Assembly: GCA_033763335.1 (NCBI GenBank)
Contig: JANRKU010000031.1
Span: 6,977 to 70,976 of the forward strand
DNA: 64,000 bases
Source of the DNA: GCA-2794515 sp033763335
GTDB lineage: Bacteria > Chloroflexota > Anaerolineae > Aggregatilineales > Phototrophicaceae
Reading direction: 5' to 3'
Both the position numbers and the translations under genes were made by a program. Each line of letters begins with the position of its first letter. The first letter of the stretch is position 1. The notes under the pieces are model-generated. The model had not been told where the DNA came from. It ran no database searches and worked only from the letters and a program-made list of their open reading frames with translations. Below are positions 33,266-41,473 of the stretch, piece after piece.

Positions 33266-34093
33266 ATGACAACTGTAACACTCATTTATGCCGAAGCAGA
33301 CCTCAAACTCGCCATGCGGATTCGTGGGGATTTAGAAGCCGAATCCATCCGCGTGGTTGATGATTTGCAAGATCATTCGGTGGTGGTAGCGGTATTATCG
33401 GCTAGTGGGGTACAATCGCAAAAAGTTATCAATATGCTCAATGTGGCATCGGATAAATATCATCACATTTTGCCAATCTTGGCAGAAATGGTCAAATTAC
33501 CGCGCGTGATTGACCACCTGACCGCATTGGATTTTAGCCAAACGTATTCAGGAAAAAATTTACTCAATCGGGTCAATGAATTGGCATCTCCCAATGCCCC
33601 CAGACCCCTGACAGCACTCACACCCGCCAAACGTAAACAGAATGTGCAATCGTCTATCTTCTATGCTGTTGTCGCCTTTGGCATTTTTGTGATGGGCATC
33701 ATTGGGGTGGGTGTATTTGGGCTACAAGCGCCAGAAGATGAGTATTATGGCATCGAAACCCAAGTGTATTTGACCCAACGGGTCTATATTGATAAGTCCC
33801 TCCCGCGTAACTCAGAAGAAGCCGTCAATTTTGAGGCGACCATCCCATTCATCCCCACCAAAGCCCGTGTCGAAGCCATCGGCACAGCGACATGGATAGC
33901 CAGTGGACAAGATGGCACATTCGTCCCACGTAGTACCGAACAAGCCGTCATGTTTGAATCAACGTTGGTGCATCTTTCTACCCATGTCCATGACCGCATT
34001 GTGGCAACTGTGACCGAATTTGCGCTCACCAGCGCCGCCATCACGCCAACCCCCACCCCGTCCAATGAAGCGACTCCAGAAACCACGCCATGA
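33266..34093 (+). CDS. TIR-like membrane-anchored protein
   Basis: A protein of 275 residues. Residues 1-95 follow a TIR pattern: VTLIYAEADLKLAMRIRGDLE, then VVVAVLSASGVQSQK, then HHILPILAEMVKLPRVIDHLTALDF. The stretch between the first helix and the third strand is much shorter than in standard TIRs, and the Glu expected after the SxxS segment is not seen, so NADase activity is doubtful. A membrane helix follows (about 131-152), then a beta-rich region and a Thr/Pro tail outside the cell. The stop overlaps the next gene's start (ATGA), coupling it to a flavin monooxygenase. Confidence 0.75.
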   Translation: MTTVTLIYAEADLKLAMRIRGDLEAESIRVVDDLQDHSVVVAVLSASGVQSQKVINMLNVASDKYHHILPILAEMVKLPRVIDHLTALDFSQTYSGKNLLNRVNELASPNAPRPLTALTPAKRKQNVQSSIFYAVVAFGIFVMGIIGVGVFGLQAPEDEYYGIETQVYLTQRVYIDKSLPRNSEEAVNFEATIPFIPTKARVEAIGTATWIASGQDGTFVPRSTEQAVMFESTLVHLSTHVHDRIVATVTEFALTSAAITPTPTPSNEATPETTP

Positions 34094-35238
34094 CCCCCAA
34101 AGTTCTTGTAATAGGCGCGGGACCCGCAGGGATTGCCTGCGCCTATTATTTACAAAAAGCCAATATTCCGTATCTGGTGGTGGATAAATCGGATGTGATT
34201 GCCTCCACATGGGCGAGTTTGTATCCATCGCTCAAATTAAACACCACGCGCTTTTTTTCTCATCTGCCAGAACGCAAATTTCCCCTGCATTACGGCATTT
34301 TCCCCACAGGCAAGCAATATCATGCGTATCTGGTCAACTATGTTCATGACTTTGGGCTGAATATTCAATTGGGTGTGACGGTGCATAGTGTTTGTAAAGA
34401 AGGCGATGGCTGGCGCGTTATTTCTAACGCGGGGAGCGCGTGGTATCCCGCCGTTATTTCTGCCACAGGGCGATTCAATGCCCCTATCACACCACATATT
34501 GATGGGATGGAATCCTTCACAGGCAACATGATTCATGCTCATCAGTATTTGGGGCATGAGCCATTCATCGGAAAACGGGTGATGGTGATGGGCAATGGAC
34601 CCAGTGGCGTGGATATTGCCAGCGAATTGGGGCGTAGCCGTGGGTGTGAAGCCGTTTATTTATCCCAACGCACAGGGGTGGTGTTGCGTCCGCGTTATCC
34701 GTATGGGTTGCCCAAGCACGTATGGACGATGATTGGGGAAGCATTGCCAAGACGCATTGGGGCGCGGTTGATAAAACACATCGAATCGCTCAAATTTGAA
34801 AATCTGGATAAAATTGGGATTCGCACCCCAAAAACGGATGCCCAAAGTTCCGCCGCAGGTGGTACACGCGGGCGAGAACTCATCACCGCCGTCAAACGTG
34901 GATGGGTGCTATGCGTCCCTGCGCCAACCCGATTTGCGGGTGATAAGGTGATTTTAGCGGATGGGACAGAATTGGCGGTAGATGTGGTCATCATGGGGAC
35001 GGGCTATCGCGCCGTGTTGCACGACTATCTCAAACTGGATGCCCCGCGTGATAAAGCCGATTGGCTTCTGCGTGAGGGACAAGATCCGCAAAGTATCCCC
35101 ACAGGCAAACGGCAAGTGCTGGGGCAAAGGGGGTTATATGAGGTGGGGACATTTTATCAGGGCAAAGGCACGATGTATAACATCAATGTCGAAGCAAAAC
35201 AGGCTGTGGATGAAATTTTGGGGCAGTTAATAATATAG
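34090..35238 (+). CDS. Flavin-containing monooxygenase-like NAD(P)/FAD oxidoreductase
   Basis: A protein of 382 residues with two dinucleotide motifs: VLVIGAGPAGIACAYYL at the N-terminus for FAD, and VMVMGNGPSGVDIASEL near residue 160 for NADPH. It also has an ATG strand (VISATGRF) and a late GTGY (VIMGTGYRAV). It belongs to the FMO/CzcO-like class. The FMO fingerprint FxGxxxHxxxY/F appears as FTGNMIHAHQY. The substrate is unknown. It overlaps the TIR-like gene by 4 nt and its 3' end overlaps the convergent DUF4240 gene by 12 nt. Confidence 0.92.
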   Translation: MTPKVLVIGAGPAGIACAYYLQKANIPYLVVDKSDVIASTWASLYPSLKLNTTRFFSHLPERKFPLHYGIFPTGKQYHAYLVNYVHDFGLNIQLGVTVHSVCKEGDGWRVISNAGSAWYPAVISATGRFNAPITPHIDGMESFTGNMIHAHQYLGHEPFIGKRVMVMGNGPSGVDIASELGRSRGCEAVYLSQRTGVVLRPRYPYGLPKHVWTMIGEALPRRIGARLIKHIESLKFENLDKIGIRTPKTDAQSSAAGGTRGRELITAVKRGWVLCVPAPTRFAGDKVILADGTELAVDVVIMGTGYRAVLHDYLKLDAPRDKADWLLREGQDPQSIPTGKRQVLGQRGLYEVGTFYQGKGTMYNINVEAKQAVDEILGQLII

Positions 35239-35775
35239 CAAATCATCCAAATTCACTTTCAATCGCTCTATTATTAAAGGAAATAGTTGTAGGCACTCTT
35301 GTTTATTCGGCGGTTTTCCGATTTCTGGATACGATGGATATGAAGGTATTGATATTTTGCTCGGTATCTCTTCCTCACCTGTTTTAGTTTCGTATGCGGC
35401 TTTAGCTATTCGATAATCAAACTCTTCAAAACTAGGATAGTCATCGTCATTATCAAAATTACCATGCACCAATACCAATGTATCTGGATTATCTACAACA
35501 CGATAGAAGAGGTCTTTACCTTTTGAAACTAACCAGCGCCGAAAATCTTCAAACCCATCGTTAGAGCAAAATCCTTTGACAAGTATCACCGCCATCCATA
35601 AATTTACGGTATATGCCTTGAACAGTAAGGTCATCAATAGATCATTAAAATCAATAATGTCGTCTACAGGTAATGCTACGAGGCGATCATAAAGCACGTC
35701 TGTTTGTTTGTCTCGGTCGCCACCCGATTCTTGGATTGATTGTTCAACTAATTCCCAAAATATGGCTTCGTCCAT
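35227..35775 (-). CDS. DUF4240-domain protein
   Basis: A protein of 182 residues. ATG 35775 is chosen for GAGGA 6 nt upstream, giving the family-typical start MDEAIFWELVEQS. The core VNLWMAVILVKGFCSNDGFEDFRRWLVSKGKDLF and DNPDTLV match DUF4240. Members are common in bacteria and of unknown function; some lie near polymorphic toxin immunity genes. The C-terminal third is more variable. Its 3' end overlaps the FMO gene's 3' end by 12 nt in antisense. Confidence 0.85.
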   Translation of the reverse strand: MDEAIFWELVEQSIQESGGDRDKQTDVLYDRLVALPVDDIIDFNDLLMTLLFKAYTVNLWMAVILVKGFCSNDGFEDFRRWLVSKGKDLFYRVVDNPDTLVLVHGNFDNDDDYPSFEEFDYRIAKAAYETKTGEEEIPSKISIPSYPSYPEIGKPPNKQECLQLFPLIIERLKVNLDDLLYY

Positions 35776-35785
35776 GATTATCCTC

Positions 35786-35825
35786 ATAAAAAATAGGATG
35801 AGCATCTTATCTTGCTCACCCTATT
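35786..35825 (-). terminator. Terminator of the zinc-ribbon gene (minus strand)
   Basis: Twelve-position arms AATAGGaTGAGC / GCTCAcCCTATT with one mismatch. On the minus strand they are followed by TTTTTTATG. Located between the zinc-ribbon stop and the DUF4240 start. Confidence 0.75.
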
Positions 35826-35838
35826 ATATTATATCATC

Positions 35839-36162
35839 CTAAAAATCGAACAATTCGCCTAGCCACGATTTGCGTTTTTTCTTGTCATAGTCTCCATCAC
35901 GGCGATAATCATCATCGTAGTCATCGTCGTAACGTTTTTGTGGTGGTGGCACGGTTTGTTGATATTGGGGCGGTTGTTGGGGTGGTACATATCCCCCACT
36001 CATGGGCTGTTGGGCAGAACGCTCGATGATTTTATCCAATTCGCCTCTATCCAACCACACCCCACGACATACCGCGCAATAATCAATTTCGACCCCATTA
36101 CGCTCACTGATTCTTAGCTCATCTCCGCCACAATCGGGGCGTTCACATCTTACTTTTAACAT
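35839..36162 (-). CDS. TFIIB-type zinc-ribbon protein
   Basis: A protein of 107 residues. An N-terminal zinc ribbon has CERPDCGG and YCAVCRGVWLDRGELDKII, the zf-TFIIB (PF13453) signature of a C2..C2 zinc knuckle. The middle is Gln/Pro-rich (PPQQPPQYQQTVPPPQ), and the tail is strongly charged with Asp/Tyr/Arg clusters before SWLGELFDF. Such small proteins are widespread and uncharacterised. It probably folds only at the N-terminus and has a disordered tail. Confidence 0.87.
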   Translation of the reverse strand: MLKVRCERPDCGGDELRISERNGVEIDYCAVCRGVWLDRGELDKIIERSAQQPMSGGYVPPQQPPQYQQTVPPPQKRYDDDYDDDYRRDGDYDKKKRKSWLGELFDF

Positions 36163-36262
36163 AGATTCTTCACCTCATTCGTCAAACATTACAATAAATA
36201 TAGATTTATTATATGAGCAAAAGGGTCATCTTGTAATCGCCTAGTAATTGGGGGTTTTGGGA

Positions 36263-37081
36263 TTAATCCTCAAATAAGTGCCTCAAATAGGCTTGTGGGT
36301 TATTCAAAAAATTGCGCGTGACCGTCACATGCTCCAAATCATCATAGGCAATTGGACGGATATGCCCCTCATCAAAATTGAGGATGGTCGCGTTGGGGTA
36401 TGCCAGCAATATTGGCGAATGGGTGGCGATGATAAACTGTCCACCTCTGCCTATCATATCTTTGAGCATCACCAAAAATGCGAGTTGCCGATTGGGTGAG
36501 AGTGGCGCTTCGGGTTCATCCAACAGATACACCCCTTCCCCGACAAATCGGCGCTGGAATAACTTAAAAAATCCCTCTCCATGTGAATTGGCATCCAACC
36601 CATCACCATACGACTGGTTCATCTCATGGAGTTCTCGTTTATAGGGGAGTTCAGCCAATGCGCGGGTGAATGCCGATTTTCCCGCATATTCTTCATCCAC
36701 ATCGGCTAAATCGGATTGCAGTTCCGTTTGGATTTGAGCCATGCGTTTGGCGTATCCAAAAAAATCTTCTGCCCGCATAAAAAATCCCTTTTTGGTGCGC
36801 TTTGACCATACCAATTTGAGATGTGCATCGGCAAATTGACGAATGGGTGCGAGGGTTTTATCGGTACTAACGGGTTCTGCGCCTACGGTGATAGACCCAA
36901 TGGCACACGCTATCATTTCTAAAAATGTAGATTTGCCACTGCCATTTTCGCCCACCAAAAAAGTGATGGGCGCAGAAAAAGTGACTTGCTCCGTTGTTTT
37001 GACGAATGGAACGGTATACGGAAAGCCCGCAAGGGGCATTTTTTGTGGCAATTTTATTGTGACAGACTGTAGTAAGCGCAT
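36263..37081 (-). CDS. COG3910-type AAA/ABC-like ATPase
   Basis: A protein of 272 residues from ATG 37081, which follows GGAGG by 5 nt; longer in-frame starts lack a good site. Walker A is GENGSGKST (44-52). It also has the ABC-like segment SHGEGFFKLFQRRF, Walker B VYLLDEPEAPLSPNRQ and the switch His ATHSPILL. This combination defines the predicted soluble ATPase family COG3910, related to SMC/RecF-like and OLD-type ATPases. There is no membrane partner. It is divergent from a phosphoesterase gene. The biological role is unknown; such ATPases sometimes pair with nucleases in defence, but no partner is adjacent. Confidence 0.9.
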   Translation of the reverse strand: MRLLQSVTIKLPQKMPLAGFPYTVPFVKTTEQVTFSAPITFLVGENGSGKSTFLEMIACAIGSITVGAEPVSTDKTLAPIRQFADAHLKLVWSKRTKKGFFMRAEDFFGYAKRMAQIQTELQSDLADVDEEYAGKSAFTRALAELPYKRELHEMNQSYGDGLDANSHGEGFFKLFQRRFVGEGVYLLDEPEAPLSPNRQLAFLVMLKDMIGRGGQFIIATHSPILLAYPNATILNFDEGHIRPIAYDDLEHVTVTRNFLNNPQAYLRHLFED

Positions 37082-37170
37082 CATCACCTCCAACTGATTT
37101 AAGCCAATCATAGCGCCACCATCCAAAATGTGCCACAATAGCCATATTCCAAAGAAAGGATTTTTATTCC

Positions 37171-37938
37171 ATGAGACTAGCTGTATTTTCTGATGTTCAT
37201 GGCAATTTACCCGCCCTAGAAATCGTTAAAGCCGATATAGAGGCGCATCAGCCCGACCTCATCTGGTGCTTGGGCGACCTCGCCTCACATGGCACACGCC
37301 CAGCCGAATGTATCCGCACGATTCAAGCATGGCGTGAGGCTTTTGGCAAAGAAAAATTTCATGTCATCGGTGGCAACACAGACCGCTATCTGGTCAGTGG
37401 TGAACGGTTCAAAATGTCTCCCGCCGCCAATGAAGACCAATTCAATATGTCGCTCAAAATTCGCCAAGAAGCAGATACCATTTTCACATGGGCATTTTCT
37501 CGGCTCTCGTGGGATGACTATCAATTTTTGGCAAAACGCATCGGCAGAGAAGTCTCACATTATGTCGCTGATTTTGGCTGGGTCATCGGCTATCATGCCG
37601 TCCCCGGAAATGATGAATCCTTCATCACACCCCAAACACCCGATGAGGAAGTGGCAGATTTTTTGCTGGATAGAGAGGGCAGGCTTGCCATTGGCGCACA
37701 TATCCATCAACAAATGGATAGACCTGTTCGCGGATGGCGTGTGGTCAATTGTGGCAGTGTGGGTGCATCGGCAGATATGCCCGGCAAAGCCCAATGGGGG
37801 TTATTCACTTTTGCCGATGGCGCTGTGAACGTGTCGCTCCAAGCATTGCCCTTTGATGTGAAGGCTGTGATAGCAGATGCTCATGTGGTGGGCTTTCCAT
37901 TGGTGGGTATGCTAGAAAATCGGTTGCGGAGTGAATAA
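37171..37938 (+). CDS. Calcineurin-like metallophosphoesterase (YfcE-like)
   Basis: A protein of 255 residues with SDVHGN (D8, H10), CLGDLASHG, a metal motif read as GGNTD (Thr at the usual His position, as in some family members), and a GAHIHQQMDRP motif near residue 190. AAAGGA lies upstream of the ATG. The stop codon shares one base with the start of the next gene (TAATG), so both are translated together. The substrate is unknown. Confidence 0.91.
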   Translation: MRLAVFSDVHGNLPALEIVKADIEAHQPDLIWCLGDLASHGTRPAECIRTIQAWREAFGKEKFHVIGGNTDRYLVSGERFKMSPAANEDQFNMSLKIRQEADTIFTWAFSRLSWDDYQFLAKRIGREVSHYVADFGWVIGYHAVPGNDESFITPQTPDEEVADFLLDREGRLAIGAHIHQQMDRPVRGWRVVNCGSVGASADMPGKAQWGLFTFADGAVNVSLQALPFDVKAVIADAHVVGFPLVGMLENRLRSE

Positions 37939-38558
37939 TGGCAAATAAATTAGACCAGTTAATCGCCGAAATCAATGATGATAATGGCTATGGGGTATGC
38001 CTCATGGCACAGATGGATTCTGTCCCAGATACGCTCCAATTCATCATCGCCACCACCTATTTTGATGAAGCAGTCGGTGGCTTGCGTGATAAAGCCCGTT
38101 ATATCGTCCGCGCCATTGGCGTACAAGAACACCGTATCAGCGTGGGCATGTTCAGGCGGATTGCCGTCCATGCAGGCGAAGAACATCCCCTGCTTTACGA
38201 ATATAATAGCCTGCCCACAGGCTTATTTTTTAAGGGAACGCCCGATGATGTGAATGGATTAATTATAGATGTCTTCCAAGCCTATAGCTCCACATTTAGC
38301 TTGTGGCGACATTTGCCCCAATATCTCAACGTACAAAAGCCGATGGCAGACTTATTCATGAGTGGTGGCGATTTGGTGGGGCAGATGCCCAAGCCCCTCG
38401 CAGACCGTTTGGAGAAGGTGCTGGTTCATCACGGCTTAGAGGCAAAAGTTCTGGCTGGCGAAAAGCATAAAGAAGCACCCAACATGAAAACACTGTTATT
38501 GGATGAGAGTTATATCGTAGCAATAGATTTTAGCGTAGATGAATTAGGCAAGGCATAA
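37938..38558 (+). CDS. Hypothetical protein coupled to the phosphoesterase
   Basis: A protein of 206 residues, soluble, with no recognised domain. The start overlaps the upstream stop by one base. It appears to be an alpha/beta protein: LQFIIATTYFDEAVGGLRDKARYIVRAIGVQEHRISVGMF, a central FKGTPDDVNGLIIDVFQ, and a final TLLLDESYIVAIDF. The coupling suggests that it assists or regulates the phosphoesterase or acts on the same substrate. A hairpin without a U-tract (GGCGGGCAA / TTGCCCGCC, 38576-38610) follows. Confidence 0.7.
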   Translation: MANKLDQLIAEINDDNGYGVCLMAQMDSVPDTLQFIIATTYFDEAVGGLRDKARYIVRAIGVQEHRISVGMFRRIAVHAGEEHPLLYEYNSLPTGLFFKGTPDDVNGLIIDVFQAYSSTFSLWRHLPQYLNVQKPMADLFMSGGDLVGQMPKPLADRLEKVLVHHGLEAKVLAGEKHKEAPNMKTLLLDESYIVAIDFSVDELGKA

Positions 38559-39006
38559 TCGCTATTTTACCCTGTGGCGGGCAAGCGATATTGACCCTCA
38601 TTTGCCCGCCCAAAAGCATCCCCATTTACCTTTCATTTGAACACTACACCCCATGCAATATTACTATTTGACATTTCTGAAAAATCGCAATATATTTATT
38701 ATAGGTATCTGTGTTTTGCTAGAGAGGTATGAAGTTCACCTCATGAAAAATTCAAGATATCGGCGTGTGTGAATGAGTATTGTAACTTAACATAATCTTT
38801 TAGAGATTTTGAACAGTTGGTTCTTAATTGCAGGAGCAGAAAATCAACTACCTGTTTAGCATCTCTATAGAAGATTGCAAATTACAGTATTCACTTGCAC
38901 ACGCCAATATCTTTCATCTTTTATGAGATGAACTTTATACCCTTACACCTCATTCAAACCATGCGTATCTAACATTTATATAATTGAGCCATAAGGAGAT
39001 TTACCT
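38559..39006. other. Large intergenic region with a giant hairpin
   Basis: About 450 bases without a gene. It holds a GC-rich hairpin after the upstream gene (38576-38610), a long imperfect inverted repeat (38726-38941, listed separately), and the AAGGAG ribosome site (38993-38998) of the NYN-LOTUS gene. Confidence 0.8.
38726..38941. repeat. ~216-nt imperfect inverted repeat (giant hairpin)
   Basis: The left arm from 38726 (GGTATGAAGTTCACCTCAT...) and the right arm ending at 38941 are reverse complements over about 90 positions with scattered, mostly transition, differences and a few short indels. Shared blocks include AAGTTCA, CTCAT, GATAT, GGCGTGTG, TAGAGAT and AACAG. The loop, around TCTTAATTGCAGGAGCAG, is about 30 nt. 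It could be a MITE or a structured leader/RNA. Confidence 0.85.
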
Positions 39007-39756
39007 ATGTCAAAACAACAAGAAACTGAACGTAATCTTGGTAATATTGCTATGTTAATTGATGGTGACAATGCACAACATAAAATACTGGAGCAAATGG
39101 TTGAGGAAGTGAGTCGTTATGGGACGCTGACTTATCGTCGTGCTTATGGTGACTGGACGCAGGTGAACCTAGCGGGCTGGCGACCAGTTATGTTGGCAAA
39201 TGCGATTCATGCAAAACAACAATTCAGCAACACCAAAGGCAAGAATGCAACTGATAGTGCCTTAATTATTGATGCAATGGATATTCTGCATTCTGGTAAA
39301 GTGCAAGGCTTTTGTATTGTTTCGAGTGATAGCGACTATACGAGTCTTTGTATGCGAATTCGTGAAGAAGGGTTATTTGTTATGGGTATGGGGCATAAAC
39401 AAACACCCGAATCCCTTATTAAAGCCTGTGATGTGTTTGTATATGTCGAAAACCTTATCAAATCTGATGAGACATCGCAACCCCAAGTAACTACAGATAC
39501 ATCACCCGAGGATCATATTGGCTTGATGAAATTAATGAATAGCGCCTTTGATATCTCGGTTCGGGAAGATGGATGGGTGCATCTAAGTGCATTAGGGGAT
39601 GCACTACGCCGTATTGACCCCAGTTTCGATAGTCGTACCTATGGTCATAAAACCTTATCTTTGCTAATCAAGTCATTGCCAAAACAATTCAATATCAAGG
39701 AAACAAAAAAGAATGGTCCTTCTTCAACATATTATGTTCGCATGATAGAAGGGTAA
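39007..39756 (+). CDS. NYN (LabA/DUF88) ribonuclease-like protein with C-terminal LOTUS/OST-HTH
   Basis: A protein of 249 residues. The N-terminal NYN PIN-fold domain has the acidic set D19 and D21 (LIDGDNA), D83 (KNATDSALIIDAMD) and D108/D110 (VSSDSDYTSL). A short Ser/Thr/Pro linker follows, then an OST-HTH/LOTUS domain (about residues 182-246: GWVHLSALGDALRRIDPSFDSRTYGHKTLSLLIKSLP). NYN domains are RNases and LOTUS domains bind structured RNA, so RNA cleavage or silencing is expected. AAGGAG lies 8 nt before the ATG. The ~216-nt hairpin ends 65 nt upstream of the ATG, which may be regulatory. Confidence 0.93.
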   Translation: MSKQQETERNLGNIAMLIDGDNAQHKILEQMVEEVSRYGTLTYRRAYGDWTQVNLAGWRPVMLANAIHAKQQFSNTKGKNATDSALIIDAMDILHSGKVQGFCIVSSDSDYTSLCMRIREEGLFVMGMGHKQTPESLIKACDVFVYVENLIKSDETSQPQVTTDTSPEDHIGLMKLMNSAFDISVREDGWVHLSALGDALRRIDPSFDSRTYGHKTLSLLIKSLPKQFNIKETKKNGPSSTYYVRMIEG

Positions 39757-39772
39757 CGCCCAACACCGTTTA

Positions 39773-39811
39773 TCAGACCGACCATCGCACGCAAAGGTGG
39801 TCAGTCTGATG
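39773..39811 (+). terminator. Hairpin after the NYN-LOTUS gene, terminator-like
   Basis: Arms ATCAGACcGACCa / tGGTCaGTCTGAT with a 13 nt loop. The tail GGCATTATTAAG is only weakly T-rich, so termination is uncertain. Confidence 0.5.
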
Positions 39812-39915
39812 GCATTATTAAGATTTGTGCCATTTGTCACACAGGTTATATGACCACAAAAATGGTAATGTGTGCTTCACTGAAATAAAGTGACTTGCAT
39901 AAAGGAGATCACCTC

Positions 39916-40437
39916 ATGACCCCAAACATTTTGGTATTATATGCCACACGTACAGGGGGGACAGCACCCGTTGCTGAAGCCATCGCCAGCACATTACAAT
40001 CTGACGAATTAAATGTGGATGTGGGTCCTGTCAAAGAATTGACCGACATCAGCAAATATGATGCGGCAATTTTGGGTAGCTCCATCCGTGTGGGGAATTG
40101 GTTGCCAGAAATGGTAGAGTTTATGAAAGATAATCTCAACCACCTCCAAAATATGCCTGTCGCCTTTTTTACGGTTTGCCTGACCTTGAGCGAAGATACA
40201 CAAGAAAATCGTGAAACAGTACGCCATTATCTCGACCCTGTTCGTCAATTGGTCAATCCTGTGACAGAAGGATATTTTGCGGGCAAGATGGATTATTCTC
40301 GCCTATCGCTTCCTGTTCGCTGGATGGTCAAAAAGATGAAAGCACCAGAGGGCGATTACCGCGACTGGAATAAGATTCGCCAATGGGCAACCGACCTAAA
40401 ACCGTTTTTGGTGGGCAACCTCATCCTGCCCAGATAG
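39916..40437 (+). CDS. Flavodoxin-domain protein (HemG-like)
   Basis: A protein of 173 residues. ATG 39916 is chosen because AAAGGAG lies 8 nt upstream; a TTG seven codons earlier would read through that site. The FMN phosphate loop YATRTGGTAPVAEAIA and the following ILGSSIRVGNWLPEM..F match flavodoxins of the HemG/menaquinone-dependent protoporphyrinogen oxidase type, with MPVAFFTVCLTL as the second FMN-contact strand. A C-terminal amphipathic segment (WMVKKMK) could touch the membrane. The role in haem synthesis is not certain, since other flavodoxins have the same fold. Two terminators follow in tandem. Confidence 0.88.
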   Translation: MTPNILVLYATRTGGTAPVAEAIASTLQSDELNVDVGPVKELTDISKYDAAILGSSIRVGNWLPEMVEFMKDNLNHLQNMPVAFFTVCLTLSEDTQENRETVRHYLDPVRQLVNPVTEGYFAGKMDYSRLSLPVRWMVKKMKAPEGDYRDWNKIRQWATDLKPFLVGNLILPR

Positions 40438-40453
40438 ACTCCTGTTTGCACAC

Positions 40454-40490
40454 GGCGCGGGGATTCCAAAAAGCCCTGCGCCTTTCTTTA
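40454..40490 (+). terminator. Terminator, first of two
   Basis: Nine-bp arms GGCGCGGGG / CCCTGCGCC (one G-T pair), an 11 nt loop and a TTTCTTTAT tail. Confidence 0.8.
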
Positions 40491-40504
40491 TATAAAATTT
40501 TTCT

Positions 40505-40537
40505 AAAGGCGCATTTCGTTGCGCCTTTATTTATTTT
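40505..40537 (+). terminator. Terminator, second of two
   Basis: Nine-bp arms AAAGGCGCA / TGCGCCTTT with a 6 nt loop and an ATTTATTTT tail, 15 nt after the first terminator. Confidence 0.85.
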
Positions 40538-40687
40538 GGATTCAATCATTTGTCCACAAACCGTAAATAATTTTTTATGATTCCTTTTGACCCCTTGTGG
40601 ACTTACAAAGTTTATGACATAATAATGATTAGTGATGGGATTTCCCCATGCACCTTATCATCAGAATAGGGGCAAAACCAAAAGCGT

Positions 40688-41320
40688 ATGAACTATAAGT
40701 ACCCTTCTAATCACCTCACGCAATCGTTTGGTTTTCGGAATTCCACCGGTTATGACCGCGAGGAACGCCGTTTAACCGTAGAGACGATTGACAACCATAT
40801 TTATTTTTATGCCGATGTGGATAGTGACCGTTGTTTGGCACTCATCCGCGCCGTCCGCGAGACAGATAGCACACTGCGTAATGAGCAACTGTCGCGTGGC
40901 TTAGAAGGGCAACCGCTAACCCCCATTTGGTTGCATATCCACTCTTACGGGGGTGATTTATTCACAGGCTTCAGCATCGCTGACCAACTCGCCATGATTA
41001 AATCTCCCATCTACACCGTCGTAGAAGGCATTTGTGCCAGCGCCGCCACCCTCATCGCCATGACAGGCACGAGGCGCTATATCCTCCCCAGTAGCTTTAT
41101 GCTCATTCATCAATTGAGCAGTATGGTTTGGGGAACGCACGAAAATTTTAAGGATGAGATGGCGCTCCAGCAAAAGGCAATGGACAGGCTCATCAATTTT
41201 TATGCCAAACGCTCCAAGACCGATGTAGAAAAAATTAGAGCCATGCTCACCCGCGATTTTTGGATGGATGCCGAATTGTGCATCGAAAACGGTTTTGTAG
41301 ACGAAATTTTATCTGCCTAA
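40688..41320 (+). CDS. ClpP-like serine protease
   Basis: A protein of 210 residues with the ClpP catalytic set in family context. Ser118 lies in GICASAATLIAMTG. His141 lies in MLIHQLSS. The acidic region is LTRDFWMDAELCIENGFVDEI, with D190 the likely third member. The strand IWLHIHSYGGDLFTGFSIADQL matches the oxyanion region. The N-terminal 30 residues are extended compared with E. coli ClpP, and the axial-loop region is replaced by a longer segment. This suggests a diverged ClpP or ClpR-like paralogue. No Clp ATPase gene is nearby. No strong ribosome site precedes the ATG. A terminator follows. Confidence 0.88.
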   Translation: MNYKYPSNHLTQSFGFRNSTGYDREERRLTVETIDNHIYFYADVDSDRCLALIRAVRETDSTLRNEQLSRGLEGQPLTPIWLHIHSYGGDLFTGFSIADQLAMIKSPIYTVVEGICASAATLIAMTGTRRYILPSSFMLIHQLSSMVWGTHENFKDEMALQQKAMDRLINFYAKRSKTDVEKIRAMLTRDFWMDAELCIENGFVDEILSA

Positions 41321-41326
41321 CCACAC

Positions 41327-41360
41327 AAAAGCACATGCCAGTGAGCATGTGCTTTTTGAT
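41327..41360 (+). terminator. Rho-independent terminator
   Basis: Twelve-bp perfect arms AAAAGCACATGC / GCATGTGCTTTT, a 6 nt loop and a continuing T-run. Confidence 0.92.
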
Positions 41361-41406
41361 TCTCTAATCTTTTTTCCCAATTTCATTACGCAACATTACA
41401 AAATCG

Positions 41407-41415
41407 TGCTATGCT
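41407..41415 (+). promoter_or_regulatory. Extended -10 box before the surface-protein gene
   Basis: TGC followed by TATGCT (41410-41415), 58 nt before the ATG. No clear -35. Confidence 0.45.
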
Positions 41416-41473
41416 GTAAGTAGGCAATTTTGCCAAACTTATATTTTTGTGTGTGAAAGGATAATTTCTCTAT

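Noticed and set aside
38726..38941. Giant hairpin as a retron msr/msd or a group II intron fragment
   Set aside because: No reverse transcriptase gene is near, and the arm structure lacks retron or intron landmarks.
39754..39870. Possible integron attC site after the NYN-LOTUS gene (GCCCAAC start and a hairpin)
   Set aside because: The left RYYYAAC form is present but no matching GTTRRRY end occurs at the right distance, and there is no integrase or cassette array.
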